64,000 nt of DNA from Maricaulaceae bacterium EIL42A08 (GTDB lineage Bacteria; Pseudomonadota; Alphaproteobacteria; Caulobacterales; Maricaulaceae): positions 62,001 through 126,000 of the forward strand of contig JAMZNZ010000002.1 in the NCBI GenBank assembly GCA_024178355.1. Direction: 5' to 3'. Positions 1 to 9,080 of the stretch are shown here, in pieces. Position 1 is the stretch's first letter. The number at the start of each line of letters is the position of its first letter. The notes beneath the pieces are model-generated. The model was not told the DNA's origin and did no database searches. It saw nothing but the letters and a program-made list of their open reading frames with translations. The translations under genes and the position numbers were made by a program.

Positions 1-1553
1 TCGCCCGTGGCACCATCAACGGTGACCATGTCGCCATGGGAGAAGGTCTTGCCGCGGGCGGTGAAGGTCTTTGCGTTGGCGTCGATGCGGATTTCACCAG
101 CACCGGACACACAAGGCCGACCCATGCCGCGCGCCACAACGGCGGCGTGGCTGGTCATGCCGCCACGGGCGGTGACGATGGCCTGGGCCGCGTGCATGCC
201 GTGAATGTCTTCAGGGCTCGTCTCAACGCGCACCAGGATGACTTTCTCACCATGGGCGGCGAGCTGTTCAGCCTCGTCAGCGTCAAATACCACCTTGCCG
301 GAGGCGGCGCCCGGAGAGGCCGGCAGGCCCTTGGCAATCACGTCGCGCTGGTAGTCGGCATCGATAGTGGGGTGCAGAAGCTGATCAAGCTGGGACGGAT
401 CCACGCGCAGGACCGCTTCTTCCTCGGTGATGAGGCCTTCTGCGACCATGTCCACGGCGATCTTCAGCGCCGCCCGGGCGGTGCGCTTGCCGTTGCGGGT
501 CTGCAGCATCCACAGGCGGCCCTGTTCCACCGTGAACTCGATGTCCTGCATGTCGCGATAGTGGCGCTCAAGATTGTCGAACACCTCGATCAGCTGGGCA
601 TAGACGTCCGGCAGGGCGGTTTCCATGGACGGCAGGTGGTCGTCCATCTTGATGCGCATGGCTTCGGTCAGGCATTGCGGCGTGCGAATGCCGGCCACCA
701 CGTCCTCACCCTGGGCGTTGATCAGGAATTCGCCGTAATAGCCGTTCTCGCCGGTGGACGGGTCGCGGGTAAATGCCACGCCAGTGGCCGACGTATCACC
801 CATATTGCCGAACACCATCGCCTGCACGTTGACCGCGGTGCCCCAGCTTGCAGGGATGTCATACATGCGCCGATAGGTGATCGCGCGGTCATTCATCCAG
901 CTGCCGAACACAGCCCCGATCGCGCCCCATAGCTGGTCGCGCGGGTCGGTGGGGAAGGGGTGGCCGAGGGCGTTCTGAACCGCGTCCTTGTACTCGGCGA
1001 TGACCTCTTCCCACTCCTCAGCGGTGATCTCGGTATCAAGCTGGTAGTCGCGCTCGTCCTTGAAGGTTTCAAGGATTTCCTCAAACTCGGAATGGGACAC
1101 GCCCAGCACCACGTCGGAATACATGGTGATGAAGCGGCGATAGCTATCCAGCGCAAAGCGGCGATCACCGGACAACTTGGCCAGGCCCTCTGCCGTCTCG
1201 TCGTTGAGCCCGAGATTCAGCACCGTATCCATCATGCCGGGCATGGAGGCGCGGGCGCCGGAGCGCACCGACACCAGCAGCGGGTTGGACGGATCGCCGA
1301 AGGTCTTGCCAACCTTGGTTTCAAGGTCAGCCAGCGCGGCTTCCACCTGGTCGTTCAGCTCGGCCGGGTAGTTGCGGTCATTTTCATAAAAGGCGGTACA
1401 CACCGCTGTGGTCAGGGTGAAGCCCGGCGGAACCGGCAGGCCCAGCTTGGCCATCTCGGCCAGGTTCGCGCCCTTGCCGCCAAGAAGGTTACGATCATCG
1501 CGGTCACCGTCCGAAGACCCGCCGCCAAATGCATAAACCCATTTGTTCGCCAT
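1..1553 (-). CDS. ppdK: pyruvate, phosphate dikinase, N-terminal and central part (runs off the window)
   Basis: Interconverts pyruvate, ATP and phosphate with phosphoenolpyruvate, AMP and diphosphate in the cytosol. About 517 residues are present; the PEP-binding C-terminal domain lies outside the window. The start is the ATG at 1553 (MANKWVYAFGGG), a typical PPDK opening. The nucleotide-binding domain follows with GGKGANLAEM and SGARASMPGMMDTVLNLG. The swivelling phosphohistidine domain has GGMTSHAAVVARGMG with the catalytic His at residue 469. The gene lies 64 bases downstream of glyS on the same strand and may share its transcript. The identification is very secure; physiological direction (gluconeogenic or glycolytic) cannot be read from sequence. 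Confidence 0.97.
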   Translation of the reverse strand, partial: MANKWVYAFGGGSSDGDRDDRNLLGGKGANLAEMAKLGLPVPPGFTLTTAVCTAFYENDRNYPAELNDQVEAALADLETKVGKTFGDPSNPLLVSVRSGARASMPGMMDTVLNLGLNDETAEGLAKLSGDRRFALDSYRRFITMYSDVVLGVSHSEFEEILETFKDERDYQLDTEITAEEWEEVIAEYKDAVQNALGHPFPTDPRDQLWGAIGAVFGSWMNDRAITYRRMYDIPASWGTAVNVQAMVFGNMGDTSATGVAFTRDPSTGENGYYGEFLINAQGEDVVAGIRTPQCLTEAMRIKMDDHLPSMETALPDVYAQLIEVFDNLERHYRDMQDIEFTVEQGRLWMLQTRNGKRTARAALKIAVDMVAEGLITEEEAVLRVDPSQLDQLLHPTIDADYQRDVIAKGLPASPGAASGKVVFDADEAEQLAAHGEKVILVRVETSPEDIHGMHAAQAIVTARGGMTSHAAVVARGMGRPCVSGAGEIRIDANAKTFTARGKTFSHGDMVTVDGATG

Positions 1554-1617
1554 GATCGGCTCACCCCTGTTTGTTCAGCCCTGAGAAGAGGCAATGTGGT
1601 GCAGTTTGTCGCACCTG

Positions 1618-3861
1618 TTACCCCTCCAGGCGAGAAAAGTCAGCCACTGCGTCCGTTGCAGCGCGGATTCGTGACAGCAGCAACAGCCTGTTGCGCCGCA
1701 CAATAGCGTCTTCGTCATTGACGACAACCGCCTCAAAGAAGGCGTCCACAGGCCCGCGAAGCTGCGCCAGCGCCTTCATCGCGGCCTCGAAGTTTTCTTC
1801 TGCCAGCGCGGCCTGCGCAGCGGTTTCTGCAGCCTCGATGGCATCGATGAGCGCGGTTTCTTCAGATGCCGTGGCACTGGCGCGGATGGTGGAGAGGAGC
1901 GAAGCCTCGCCAACCTCCTCACGCGCCGCACTCAGGTCAAAGCCCTTCTTCTCCTCAGCGGCCAGGATATTCGCCGCCCGGCGATACCCGGCGAGCAGGG
2001 CCGTGCCGCTCTCAGCATCCAGAAACGCCTGCAGCGCGCGCGCCTTGTTCGTCACCCGAACCAGATCGTCATCGCCCAGCGCAAACACGGCGTCGATCAC
2101 GTCATGCTTGATGCCCTCATCCTTCAGGTGGACCTTCAGGCGGTCCGCGAAGAAGGCGAGGAGGTCAGCGCACTTGTCATAAAACGGTTCGAAGAACTCT
2201 GTAGCGTTCTCTGCGCCGCTTACTTTCATATTTTGAATGTCGATCTGCGCATTCTGTATCAATGCCGATACGTCCTGATCAGGCTCTACATCGGTGAGAC
2301 GCGTCCCTTTAAGTCCCTGTAAGTACGATTTCACAAACGTATTGGTCAGGTGTTTAGACGCCCAAACAATCCGCTCGTTAAGCGGTAGACGAAGATTGCC
2401 CTCCAACAACACCCGAATAACCCCCAACGCGGCACGCCGCAGCGCGAACGGGTCCTTCGAGCCTGTTGGCTTCTCATTAATCGCCCAAAAGCCCACCAGC
2501 GTGTCGAGCTTGTCGGCGAGGGCGACGGCGGCGCTGACGGGCGCGGTGGGGACCGCGTCGGACGGGCCCTGCGGCTTGTAGTGATCGCGGATCGCGTCGG
2601 CGGTCTGCGCATCGAGACCGGCTTCCAAAGCATAATAGCGCCCCATCGCGCCCTGCAGCTCAGGAAATTCATAGACCATCTGGCTGACCAGATCGGCCTT
2701 GGCGAGTTTGGCGGCGGTGTAGGCGAGCTCCGGGTCAGCCCCAACCGCATCGGCCAGCTCTCGGGCCAGCGTGGCGACGCGCTCGGTCTTGTCGGCGACG
2801 GTGCCCAGCTTTTCGTGGAAGGTGACTTTGGACAGCTCGGCCGCCATCGCTTCGAGACCCGTCTTGCGATCAAGGTCCCAGAAGTGGCGGGCATCGGACA
2901 GGCGCGCGGACAGGACGCGGGCGTTACCCGCTGCAATCGCGACGCCGCCATCGGGCGCGTCCTGGTTGGCGATGACAACGAATTTGGAGACCAGCTTGCC
3001 GGTCTTGTCCTGCACCGCGAAGTACTTCTGGTGTGTCTTCATGGTCAGGGTGATGACCTCTGGCGGCAGGTCCAGAAATTCGGGATCCATCTCGCCCAGC
3101 ACGGGTACCGGGTGCTCCACCAGACCCGTCACCTCTTCCAGAAGGCTGGAATCTTCCACCAGCTCAAAGCCAGCCTCAGTGCAGACCTTGCGCGCGCCGG
3201 TCAGGATCAATTCGCGGCGCTCAGCCCGGTTCAGGATGACGCCATTGTCGCGCAGGCCCGCCTCGTAGCTGGCAAAATCGGACACTTCGAACGGTCCATC
3301 GCCATGTACGCGGTGGCCTTCGGTGATGTTGCTCGCCTTGATGCCAAAGACTTCGGTGTCCACCACCTGGCCATCCATCAGGCATAGGATCCGCTGGAGC
3401 GGGCGCACCCAGCGTTGCTGGCGTGCGTCCTCGCCGAACTTCATCGACTTTGGCCAGGGGAAGGTCTTCGCCACGTCTGGAACGGCTTCCGCAACCACGT
3501 CGGCGGTGGCGCGGCCCGGCTTTTCAATGAGGGCGATGTAGAACTGGCCCTTCTTGCCATCCTCGATCTTGCACTGGTCCAGGCTGTCCAGCCCGGCAGA
3601 GCGCAAAAAGCCCTCAATCGCCTTGTCCGGCGCGCCAACCTTGGGACCCTTGCGCTCCTCGCGCACGTCCTCGGTCTTGGTGGGAAGTCCGGTAATCACC
3701 AGGCCCAGACGCCGTGGACCGGAGAAGGTCTTCAGCGCGTCCCAGTTAAGGCCAGCGCCCTTCAACCGCTCCACAAACAGCTTCTCAAGATCGGCCTCGG
3801 CACGCGCCTGCATGCGGGCGGGAATTTCCTCGCAGAAGAATTCAAGGAGCAGTTCGGACAT
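1618..3861 (-). CDS. glyS: glycyl-tRNA synthetase beta subunit
   Basis: Beta chain of the heterotetrameric (alpha2beta2) bacterial glycyl-tRNA synthetase, which charges tRNA-Gly. The product is 747 residues, a normal length. It opens with MSELLLEFFCEEIPARM, the conserved start of GlyS, and contains the family blocks TMKTHQKYFAVQDKTGKL and VALADKLDTLVGFW. The C-terminal third matches the anticodon-binding (DALR-like) region. The partner glyQ lies upstream on the same strand at 5767-6654, separated by an unknown gene, a glutathione transferase and a CDGSH protein, so the two subunits are in one neighbourhood but not adjacent. Confidence 0.98.
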   Translation of the reverse strand: MSELLLEFFCEEIPARMQARAEADLEKLFVERLKGAGLNWDALKTFSGPRRLGLVITGLPTKTEDVREERKGPKVGAPDKAIEGFLRSAGLDSLDQCKIEDGKKGQFYIALIEKPGRATADVVAEAVPDVAKTFPWPKSMKFGEDARQQRWVRPLQRILCLMDGQVVDTEVFGIKASNITEGHRVHGDGPFEVSDFASYEAGLRDNGVILNRAERRELILTGARKVCTEAGFELVEDSSLLEEVTGLVEHPVPVLGEMDPEFLDLPPEVITLTMKTHQKYFAVQDKTGKLVSKFVVIANQDAPDGGVAIAAGNARVLSARLSDARHFWDLDRKTGLEAMAAELSKVTFHEKLGTVADKTERVATLARELADAVGADPELAYTAAKLAKADLVSQMVYEFPELQGAMGRYYALEAGLDAQTADAIRDHYKPQGPSDAVPTAPVSAAVALADKLDTLVGFWAINEKPTGSKDPFALRRAALGVIRVLLEGNLRLPLNERIVWASKHLTNTFVKSYLQGLKGTRLTDVEPDQDVSALIQNAQIDIQNMKVSGAENATEFFEPFYDKCADLLAFFADRLKVHLKDEGIKHDVIDAVFALGDDDLVRVTNKARALQAFLDAESGTALLAGYRRAANILAAEEKKGFDLSAAREEVGEASLLSTIRASATASEETALIDAIEAAETAAQAALAEENFEAAMKALAQLRGPVDAFFEAVVVNDEDAIVRRNRLLLLSRIRAATDAVADFSRLEG

Positions 3862-3958
3862 GGGTGTCAGGCTTTATGTCTGGCGGACGAAAATACGTGC
3901 GCGTGGATTAGCGCTGTTGCGCCCACACGTCCAGCAATCGCATGCGCTTGGGCGCGGG

Positions 3959-4201
3959 TCAGGCCGGCTTGTTATGGCTGCCGTCACACAGCGGCTGGCC
4001 TTCGGTGGCCTTGCAGGCACAAAAGAAGACGCGCCGGGTTTCAGGGGCGGTCCAGGCGAGCGGTGTGAAGTCAGTGGGCGCGTGGCTGCCATCACAAAAG
4101 GGCTGGCGCTCTGACTTGCCACAGGTGCACCAAAAGTAGGTCTTACCCTCTTTGACATCGACGGGAAGCGGGCCGTCACCGGCGCGAACAGGATCACTCA
4201 T
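3959..4201 (-). CDS. double CDGSH iron-sulfur domain protein
   Basis: An 80-residue protein with two CDGSH zinc-finger-type motifs (CTCGKSERQPFCDGSH near residues 28-43 and CACKATEGQPLCDGSH near 61-76). Each has the C-X-C-X2-(S/T)-X3-P-X-C-D-G-(S/T)-X2-H pattern that binds a 2Fe-2S cluster through three Cys and one His. Small tandem CDGSH (mitoNEET-like) proteins are common in bacteria; roles in redox or cluster transfer are proposed but not settled. It starts three bases after the end of the glutathione transferase gene, so the two are probably co-transcribed. No transmembrane segment is seen, so it is likely cytosolic. Confidence 0.9.
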   Translation of the reverse strand: MSDPVRAGDGPLPVDVKEGKTYFWCTCGKSERQPFCDGSHAPTDFTPLAWTAPETRRVFFCACKATEGQPLCDGSHNKPA

Positions 4202-4204
4202 GGC

Positions 4205-4795
4205 TTAGCCTCCCATGATCTTTTTATACGCAGGCCGGTCAAAGGCGCGCGCAACATAGGCTTCAAAAGCAGGCCGTTTCGGGAACAGGTCCCAGCCTAC
4301 CGCCCAGCCAACGGCACCGGCCAGCACCAGATCAGCCGCAGTGAACCAGTCGCCCAGAAGCCACGGGTCGGCCTTGGACAATCGCGCATCGAGAACATCC
4401 ACGACCGAGTCAACATCGCCCCAGCCAGCTTGCTGTCGCTTGGTCTCGAATTTGGCGCCCGCCTGCATCATGGCCGGTTCAATGGAGGATACCTGAAACA
4501 CGAGCCAGCGCAGGAATTCCCCACGGCGCGGGTCGTCAATGGCTGGAGCCATGTCGACTGTCTTGTACTTGTCAGCGAGATAGAGGGTGATGGCGGCCGT
4601 GTCGCTTACCGTGACCTCCCCATCGCGGATCGCCGGAATCTTGCCCATCGGGCTGACTGCCAGAAACTCCGGCGTGCGCATGGACCCGTCATCGTAGGCG
4701 ACGGGAACAAGCTCGTAGTCGACGCCCAGTTCCTCTAAAAGCCAATGCATCATCATCGCGCGCGACTGGGGATTATGGAAAAGCTCGATGGTCAT
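4205..4795 (-). CDS. glutathione S-transferase family protein
   Basis: A 196-residue GST. The N-terminal thioredoxin-fold half runs MTIELFHNPQSRAMMMHWLLEELG then VSPMGKIPAIRDGEVTVSDTAAI, where the cis-Pro (KIPA) and the Asp/Ser that bind the glutathione gamma-glutamyl group are visible. The helical C-terminal half includes WLLGDWFTAADLVLAGAVGW. The likely substrate is unknown; GSTs conjugate or reduce with glutathione in the cytosol. It precedes the CDGSH gene by three bases, which suggests a redox or detoxification pair. The assignment to the superfamily is secure; no subclass is claimed. Confidence 0.92.
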   Translation of the reverse strand: MTIELFHNPQSRAMMMHWLLEELGVDYELVPVAYDDGSMRTPEFLAVSPMGKIPAIRDGEVTVSDTAAITLYLADKYKTVDMAPAIDDPRRGEFLRWLVFQVSSIEPAMMQAGAKFETKRQQAGWGDVDSVVDVLDARLSKADPWLLGDWFTAADLVLAGAVGWAVGWDLFPKRPAFEAYVARAFDRPAYKKIMGG

Positions 4796-4860
4796 GGGGC
4801 GGGGTCCTTTGGTTTGCGTTCACTCTAACTTCCTGCACGATGCGTGGGAATGGCCTTTAC

Positions 4861-4973
4861 CTCTGTCCCGGACGCGGAGCGATCCGGGATCGATTGCAGG
4901 CTCCGGGGTGATCATGGCTGAGGCGTTATCGGTGGGTCCCGGCTCTCCCGGTGGTCGGCCGGGATAGGTGACA
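4861..4973. repeat. extragenic palindromic sequence
   Basis: Intergenic stretch with short GC-rich inverted repeats (TCCCGGACGCGGAGCGATCC and CCCGGTGGTCGGCCGGGATA). It resembles in layout the element at 49611-49707 (a gggtccc/cccgg core next to a ggccggg hairpin). It looks like a degenerate member of a dispersed extragenic repeat rather than a coding region. It lies between the unknown gene 4976-5770 and the GST gene. Confidence 0.45.
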
Positions 4974-4975
4974 AA

Positions 4976-5770
4976 TCAGTCTGCCAACAGCCCCACCGCC
5001 AGCAAGCCAACATCGGTGACCGGCCAGCTCATCTCATTGTCGGACAGGGGATTGTGGCCAAGGTCCACCTCAAGCAAGAGCGTCGCCTTTGAGGCTTCAG
5101 CGCGCTGGTGCAGGTCCTGGATAAGATCGGCATCACCGGGCCGCAGCGGCCAGGTCAGTGTCGAAGTGCCATCGTGCACGGTGAAGACATTCGCAGCACC
5201 GTCGGCGAGCTCGATCGAAACCGGCGTGTTCTCATAGGGGTGGACATTGTGGTTCATGTCGATCCACCCCGTCATTTGCACGCTTGCCCCATGCTCTATG
5301 GTCTCAACCCGGATGCGCGTCGTGGCGTCGAGATCGCGGTCGTCGCGGTCCGGGGCTTCAAAATCGCTGAGCGGCGGGCGCATCTCCAGCACCATATCGG
5401 CCACCCACCAGTGCAGGCCGTGACCACCCCCGACACTGCGAGGCTCGCCCTTAGCGTGGATGAGCGCGGTCAACGCGCCGGGGCAGTCTCTCGCTTCGGC
5501 CAGCTGAGCTTTCAGCCCGGCCACATCTTCAGGCGCCAGGGGCAGCGTCAGGCCGCCAATGCCCGGTGCGATATAGAGGCCAATACTTTCGCCCTCATAG
5601 GGGCCGAGCGTGATTTCGAAGGGAAGGGTCTCGGCGATGTCCTCAACCGCGGACTTGCTCACCACGCCATACAGAGTCGCGTAGTGGTCGCCATCGCCAT
5701 CGATCAAAAGCTCAAGGTCGGCATCATGGATGACGACGCGTATGCAGTTTTGTGGAAGGGACGCGCTCAC
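4976..5770 (-). CDS. conserved hypothetical protein coupled to glyQ
   Basis: A 264-residue protein of no family I recognise. Its ATG overlaps the glyQ stop codon (ATGA at 5767-5770), so translation is probably coupled to glyQ. It is acidic, has no signal peptide or membrane segment, and appears mostly beta: repeated patterns such as [20 protein letters not shown] and [20 protein letters not shown] suggest a globular cytosolic protein. [17 protein letters not shown] segment near the middle is the most distinctive block. The position between the two glycyl-tRNA synthetase genes may be only an operon accident. A coding gene is near certain; its function is unknown. Confidence 0.85.
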   Translation of the reverse strand: MSASLPQNCIRVVIHDADLELLIDGDGDHYATLYGVVSKSAVEDIAETLPFEITLGPYEGESIGLYIAPGIGGLTLPLAPEDVAGLKAQLAEARDCPGALTALIHAKGEPRSVGGGHGLHWWVADMVLEMRPPLSDFEAPDRDDRDLDATTRIRVETIEHGASVQMTGWIDMNHNVHPYENTPVSIELADGAANVFTVHDGTSTLTWPLRPGDADLIQDLHQRAEASKATLLLEVDLGHNPLSDNEMSWPVTDVGLLAVGLLAD

Positions 5771-6654
5771 GCGGCCTCTTTGGCCTGCTTTTCAAGCTTC
5801 ACCCAGGCGTCCGCGCAGCCTTTGGCGAGGTCGCGGACCCGGGCGATCCAGCTGGCGCGTTCGGCCACCGAGATGGCCCCGCGCGCATCGACCAGATTGA
5901 ACAGGTGGGAGGCTTTCAGACACCAGTCATAGGCGGGCAGCGGCAGCGGATTGTCCAGCGCCAGCAGGGCCTTGCACTGGTTTTCAGCGCCCTTGAACCA
6001 CTCGATCAGCATGTCGACATCGGCATGCTCAAAATTGAAGGTGGAGTGCTGACGCTCATTTTCCAGGAAGACGTCGCCGTAAGTCATGCCCGCGCCGTTG
6101 AAGTCCAGATCGTAAACGTTTTCAACGCCCTGAACATACATGGCCAGACGCTCCAGCCCGTAGGTCAGCTCGCCGGAGACCAGCTCCACATCAAGGCCGC
6201 CAACCTGCTGGAAGTAGGTGAACTGCGACACTTCCATGCCGTCGCACCATACTTCCCAGCCCAGACCCCAGGCGCCCACGGTCGGGTTTTCCCAGTCGTC
6301 TTCGACAAAGCGCACATCATGTAGCTTGCGATCAATGCCAATGGCGTCGAGCGAACCGAGATACAGGTCCTGCAGGTTGGACGGGCTCGGCTTTAGCAGC
6401 GCCTGAAACTGGTAGTAATGCTGCAGCCGGTTCGGGTTCTCGCCATAGCGCCCATCGGCCGGACGGCGCGAGGGCTGAACGTAAGCGGCCCGCCACGGTT
6501 TTGAGCCCAGCGAGCGCAGCGTGGTTGCCGGGTGCAGGGTGCCCGCACCCACCTCGGTGTCATAGGGCTGCAGGATCGCGCAGCCCTGGTCAGCCCAGTA
6601 ACGCTGAAGGGTCAGGATCAGGTCCTGAAAGGACGGGGCTTTGGCCTGGGTCAT
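5767..6654 (-). CDS. glyQ: glycyl-tRNA synthetase alpha subunit
   Basis: Catalytic alpha chain of the alpha2beta2 glycyl-tRNA synthetase. The start chosen is ATG 6654 ([20 protein letters not shown]), giving 295 residues, the usual size. An open frame continues 21 codons upstream, but that part does not resemble GlyQ. Conserved blocks include [36 protein letters not shown] and [20 protein letters not shown]. No strong Shine-Dalgarno precedes the start. The next gene, 4976-5770, starts inside the glyQ stop codon. Confidence 0.97.
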   Translation of the reverse strand: MTQAKAPSFQDLILTLQRYWADQGCAILQPYDTEVGAGTLHPATTLRSLGSKPWRAAYVQPSRRPADGRYGENPNRLQHYYQFQALLKPSPSNLQDLYLGSLDAIGIDRKLHDVRFVEDDWENPTVGAWGLGWEVWCDGMEVSQFTYFQQVGGLDVELVSGELTYGLERLAMYVQGVENVYDLDFNGAGMTYGDVFLENERQHSTFNFEHADVDMLIEWFKGAENQCKALLALDNPLPLPAYDWCLKASHLFNLVDARGAISVAERASWIARVRDLAKGCADAWVKLEKQAKEAA

Positions 6655-6727
6655 GGGGCGTGTTCCGGTGGGTGAGTGAGTTCGCGCGACAGTATGCGCG
6701 GCGGTTTTATCGATCAAGCGGAGAGGG

Positions 6728-6835
6728 TGTGCGTCCTTCGAGACGGCCTTCCGGCCTCCTCAGGATGAGGAATGTTGGAGTTCCCCATCGCCCTCATCCT
6801 GAGGAGCGGGCGTGAGCCCGCGTCTCGAAGGACCC
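6728..6835. repeat. extragenic inverted repeat, family A copy 1
   Basis: A 108-base imperfect palindrome between fumC and glyQ. The left arm has TCCTTCGAGACG and CTCCTCAGGATGAGG; the right arm has CCTCATCCTGAGGAGC and GCGTCTCGAAGGA. The arms each contain a smaller GC-rich hairpin. A second copy lies at 8826-8935 and a fragment at about 9046-9061. Such CCTCAGGATGAGG palindromes are widespread in intergenic regions of alphaproteobacterial genomes and probably fold in RNA downstream of fumC. Confidence 0.85.
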
Positions 6836-6849
6836 TCAGAACTCCGCGC

Positions 6850-8241
6850 CTACTTCGGCCCCACCATGTTTTCAGGACGCACCACGCGGTCAAACTCGTC
6901 CTCGGTGACGAAGCCCAGCTTGATGGCTTCCTCGCGCAGGGTGGTGCCGTTCTTGTGGGCGGTCTTGGCGACCGTGGTGGCGTTGTCATAGCCGATGGTG
7001 GGTGCCAGCGCCGTCACCAGCATGAGCGAACGCTCCATGATGTCGGAGATACGCTCTTCATTGGCCTCGATGCCCACCACGCAGTTGTTGGTAAAGCTGA
7101 TGGCCGCATCGGCGATGAGCTTCGCGCTGGTCAGAACATTCCAGCTGATCATCGGTTTGAACACGTTGAGCTGGAAGTGGCCCTGGCTGCCAGCAAAGCT
7201 GACCGCAGAATTATTGCCCATCACCTGAGCACACACCATCGTCATGGCTTCACACTGGGTGGGGTTCACCTTGCCCGGCATGATGGAGCTGCCTGGCTCA
7301 TTGGCAGGCAGGGCAATCTCGCCAATACCGCAGCGCGGGCCAGAGCCCAGAAGGCGGATATCGTTGGCGATCTTAAACAGCGACACAGCCGCCGAGTTCA
7401 GCGCGCCGTGGGCTTCCACCATGGCGTCTTTGGTGGACAGGGCTTCAAACTTGTTCGGCGCGGTGACGAAGGAGAGCTTCGTCAGGCTGGCGACTTCCTC
7501 AGCAAAGCGCTCCGCAAAGCCGACCTTGGCATTCAGGCCGGTGCCCACAGCGGTCCCGCCCTGAGCCAGCTCCAGCAGCGCAGGCAGCGCGGCCTCGATG
7601 CGGCGGATGGCGTTGTCGACCATGTGGACATAGGCGGAAAACTCTTGGCCCAAGGTCAGCGGCGTGGCGTCCATCAGGTGGGTGCGGCCGATCTTGATGA
7701 TGTCGCCAAAGGCTTCCGCCTTGTCATTGAGCGCATTGCGCAGGGTCTGCAGCGCCGGGATGACGTTGTGGGTGAAGACTTCGGCCGCCGCGATATGCAT
7801 GGCGGTCGGGAAGACATCGTTGGACGACTGGGAGCGATTCACGTGGTCGTTGGGGTGGATCGGGTCCTTGGAACCAACCTCACCGCCCAGGATCTGGATT
7901 GCACGGTTGGAGACCACTTCATTGGTGTTCATGTTCGATTGGGTACCCGAACCGGTCTGCCACACCACCAGCGGGAAGTGATCGTTCAGCTTGCCCTCAG
8001 CGACTTCCAGCGCGGCCTGCGCGATGGCGTTACCGTGCTCGGCTTCCATGTTGTCGAGCGCCATGTTCGCCTTGGCGGCACAGTGCTTGACGATGCCCAG
8101 AGCGCGGATCAGCGGCAGCGGCTGGGTCTGGCCACCAATCTTGAAATTGATCAGCGAGCGGGCGGTCTGCGCGCCCCACAGCTTGTCCGCCGGCACCTCA
8201 AGAGGGCCAAAGGAATCGGTTTCAACACGCATCTCGGTCAT
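6850..8241 (-). CDS. fumC: fumarate hydratase, class II
   Basis: Converts fumarate to malate in the TCA cycle with the oxygen-stable, iron-free class II enzyme. The ATG at 8241 ([20 protein letters not shown]) is preceded by GGAG at a six-base gap, so it is preferred to the upstream ATG; the product is 463 residues. Signatures are [38 protein letters not shown] and the superfamily loop [13 protein letters not shown] that carries the catalytic serine. It could only be confused with aspartase, but the N-terminal block and overall pattern fit FumC. Confidence 0.97.
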   Translation of the reverse strand: MTEMRVETDSFGPLEVPADKLWGAQTARSLINFKIGGQTQPLPLIRALGIVKHCAAKANMALDNMEAEHGNAIAQAALEVAEGKLNDHFPLVVWQTGSGTQSNMNTNEVVSNRAIQILGGEVGSKDPIHPNDHVNRSQSSNDVFPTAMHIAAAEVFTHNVIPALQTLRNALNDKAEAFGDIIKIGRTHLMDATPLTLGQEFSAYVHMVDNAIRRIEAALPALLELAQGGTAVGTGLNAKVGFAERFAEEVASLTKLSFVTAPNKFEALSTKDAMVEAHGALNSAAVSLFKIANDIRLLGSGPRCGIGEIALPANEPGSSIMPGKVNPTQCEAMTMVCAQVMGNNSAVSFAGSQGHFQLNVFKPMISWNVLTSAKLIADAAISFTNNCVVGIEANEERISDIMERSLMLVTALAPTIGYDNATTVAKTAHKNGTTLREEAIKLGFVTEDEFDRVVRPENMVGPK

Positions 8242-8351
8242 GGGGCACTCCATCAAAAGGCCTGCGCTTGTCGCAATTAAGCACTTGTTAACCCGCGCTT
8301 CGCGTCAGACACTCAAAGACTATCGAATCGGGTGTGTATCACCGGGCCGCC

Positions 8352-8762
8352 ATGGATCAAGACAATCGTCACTCACACGGCCTGGTTAATCCACCTGACT
8401 GGGACGATGTCGACTGGAAGGGGAGGGGCAAAGTGCAAGCCGCTGACGTAAACGGATCGCTGCAGCTGCGCGTGGATGCGCTGACCAGCCAGTCAAAACG
8501 CTTCAAGTCCCTGATCGGGTCCTTCTTCCGCACCGAGTTTAATCGCGTGCGCCCGAAATATGGTCCCTATGAAGTGGTGATCGAGATCGAGCGTACCGCC
8601 GACAGCCCGGTTCATGACGTGGACAATGTCGCCAAGGCGATCCTGGATTCGCTGACCGGCGTGGTCTTTCACGACGACAGCCAGGTCGAACGCCTGCACG
8701 TGGAGAAGGTCCTGGGCGATCGTCCGCGCGTAAAGGTGCGGGCGAGGCCACTCGCTCAATAA
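8352..8762 (+). CDS. RusA-like endodeoxyribonuclease
   Basis: A 136-residue protein (from ATG 8352; a GTG at 8334 would add six residues). The second half contains HDVDNVAKAILDSLTGVVF followed by HDDSQV, matching the RusA family core D-X-D-N-X3-K-X3-D-X-L...DD, whose aspartates bind the metal. RusA cuts four-way Holliday junctions and is usually a prophage gene in Escherichia coli. Here it stands alone between fumC (divergent) and repeat elements, with no phage neighbours, so it is either a domesticated gene or a normal chromosomal member of the superfamily. Family assignment is good; activity is inferred. Confidence 0.85.
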   Translation: MDQDNRHSHGLVNPPDWDDVDWKGRGKVQAADVNGSLQLRVDALTSQSKRFKSLIGSFFRTEFNRVRPKYGPYEVVIEIERTADSPVHDVDNVAKAILDSLTGVVFHDDSQVERLHVEKVLGDRPRVKVRARPLAQ

Positions 8763-8825
8763 AGGCGTTATCTCCCGGTTCATCCGGGCGGCTTAGATGA
8801 ACCGGGCCATGACAACGGTATATGT

Positions 8826-8935
8826 TGTGCGTCCTTCGAGACGTTCGCCAAGGGCTCACTCCTTGAAGATGAGGGATGTGATAGCTCTATGAAAACCTCA
8901 TCCTGAGGAGCGCGAAGCGCGTCTTAAAAGGACCC
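8826..8935. repeat. extragenic inverted repeat, family A copy 2
   Basis: Second copy of the repeat at 6728-6835, more degenerate. It shows gtgcgtccttcgagacg at the left and cctcatcctgaggagcgcg then gcgtctt at the right. The centre is diverged, so the left arm no longer pairs perfectly. It lies in the 318-base gap between the RusA-like gene and the MFS gene, which holds only repeats. Confidence 0.8.
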
Positions 8936-8959
8936 GCCGGATCGAGCAGGAACATTCCC

Positions 8960-9031
8960 GTCATCCTGACGAAAGTCAGGACCCAGTCGCACAGGCAGAG
9001 CCCCTGGGTCCTGAATTAAATTCAGGATGAC
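8960..9031. repeat. extragenic inverted repeat, family B
   Basis: A 72-base palindrome with arms GTCATCCTGA...TCAGGACCCAG and CTGGGTCCTGA...TCAGGATGAC. Each arm also folds on itself (CCTGACGAAAGTCAGG and CCTGAATTAAATTCAGG). Directly after it, at about 9046-9061, is a fragment of family A (gtgcgtccttcgagat). Nested repeats of this type mark non-coding spacers; the function is unknown. Confidence 0.8.
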
Positions 9032-9080
9032 GCTCGTGAGGAATGTGCGTCCTTCGAGATCGGACACGATTTTGAAAAAA

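Noticed and set aside
36-1706. Plus-strand open frames (298 and 248 codons) opposite ppdK
   Set aside because: They mirror the PPDK gene, whose catalytic motifs are certain on the minus strand.
6772-8280. A 502-codon open frame on the plus strand opposite fumC
   Set aside because: It is the antisense shadow of a conserved GC-rich gene; its composition is typical of such shadows and no family is seen.
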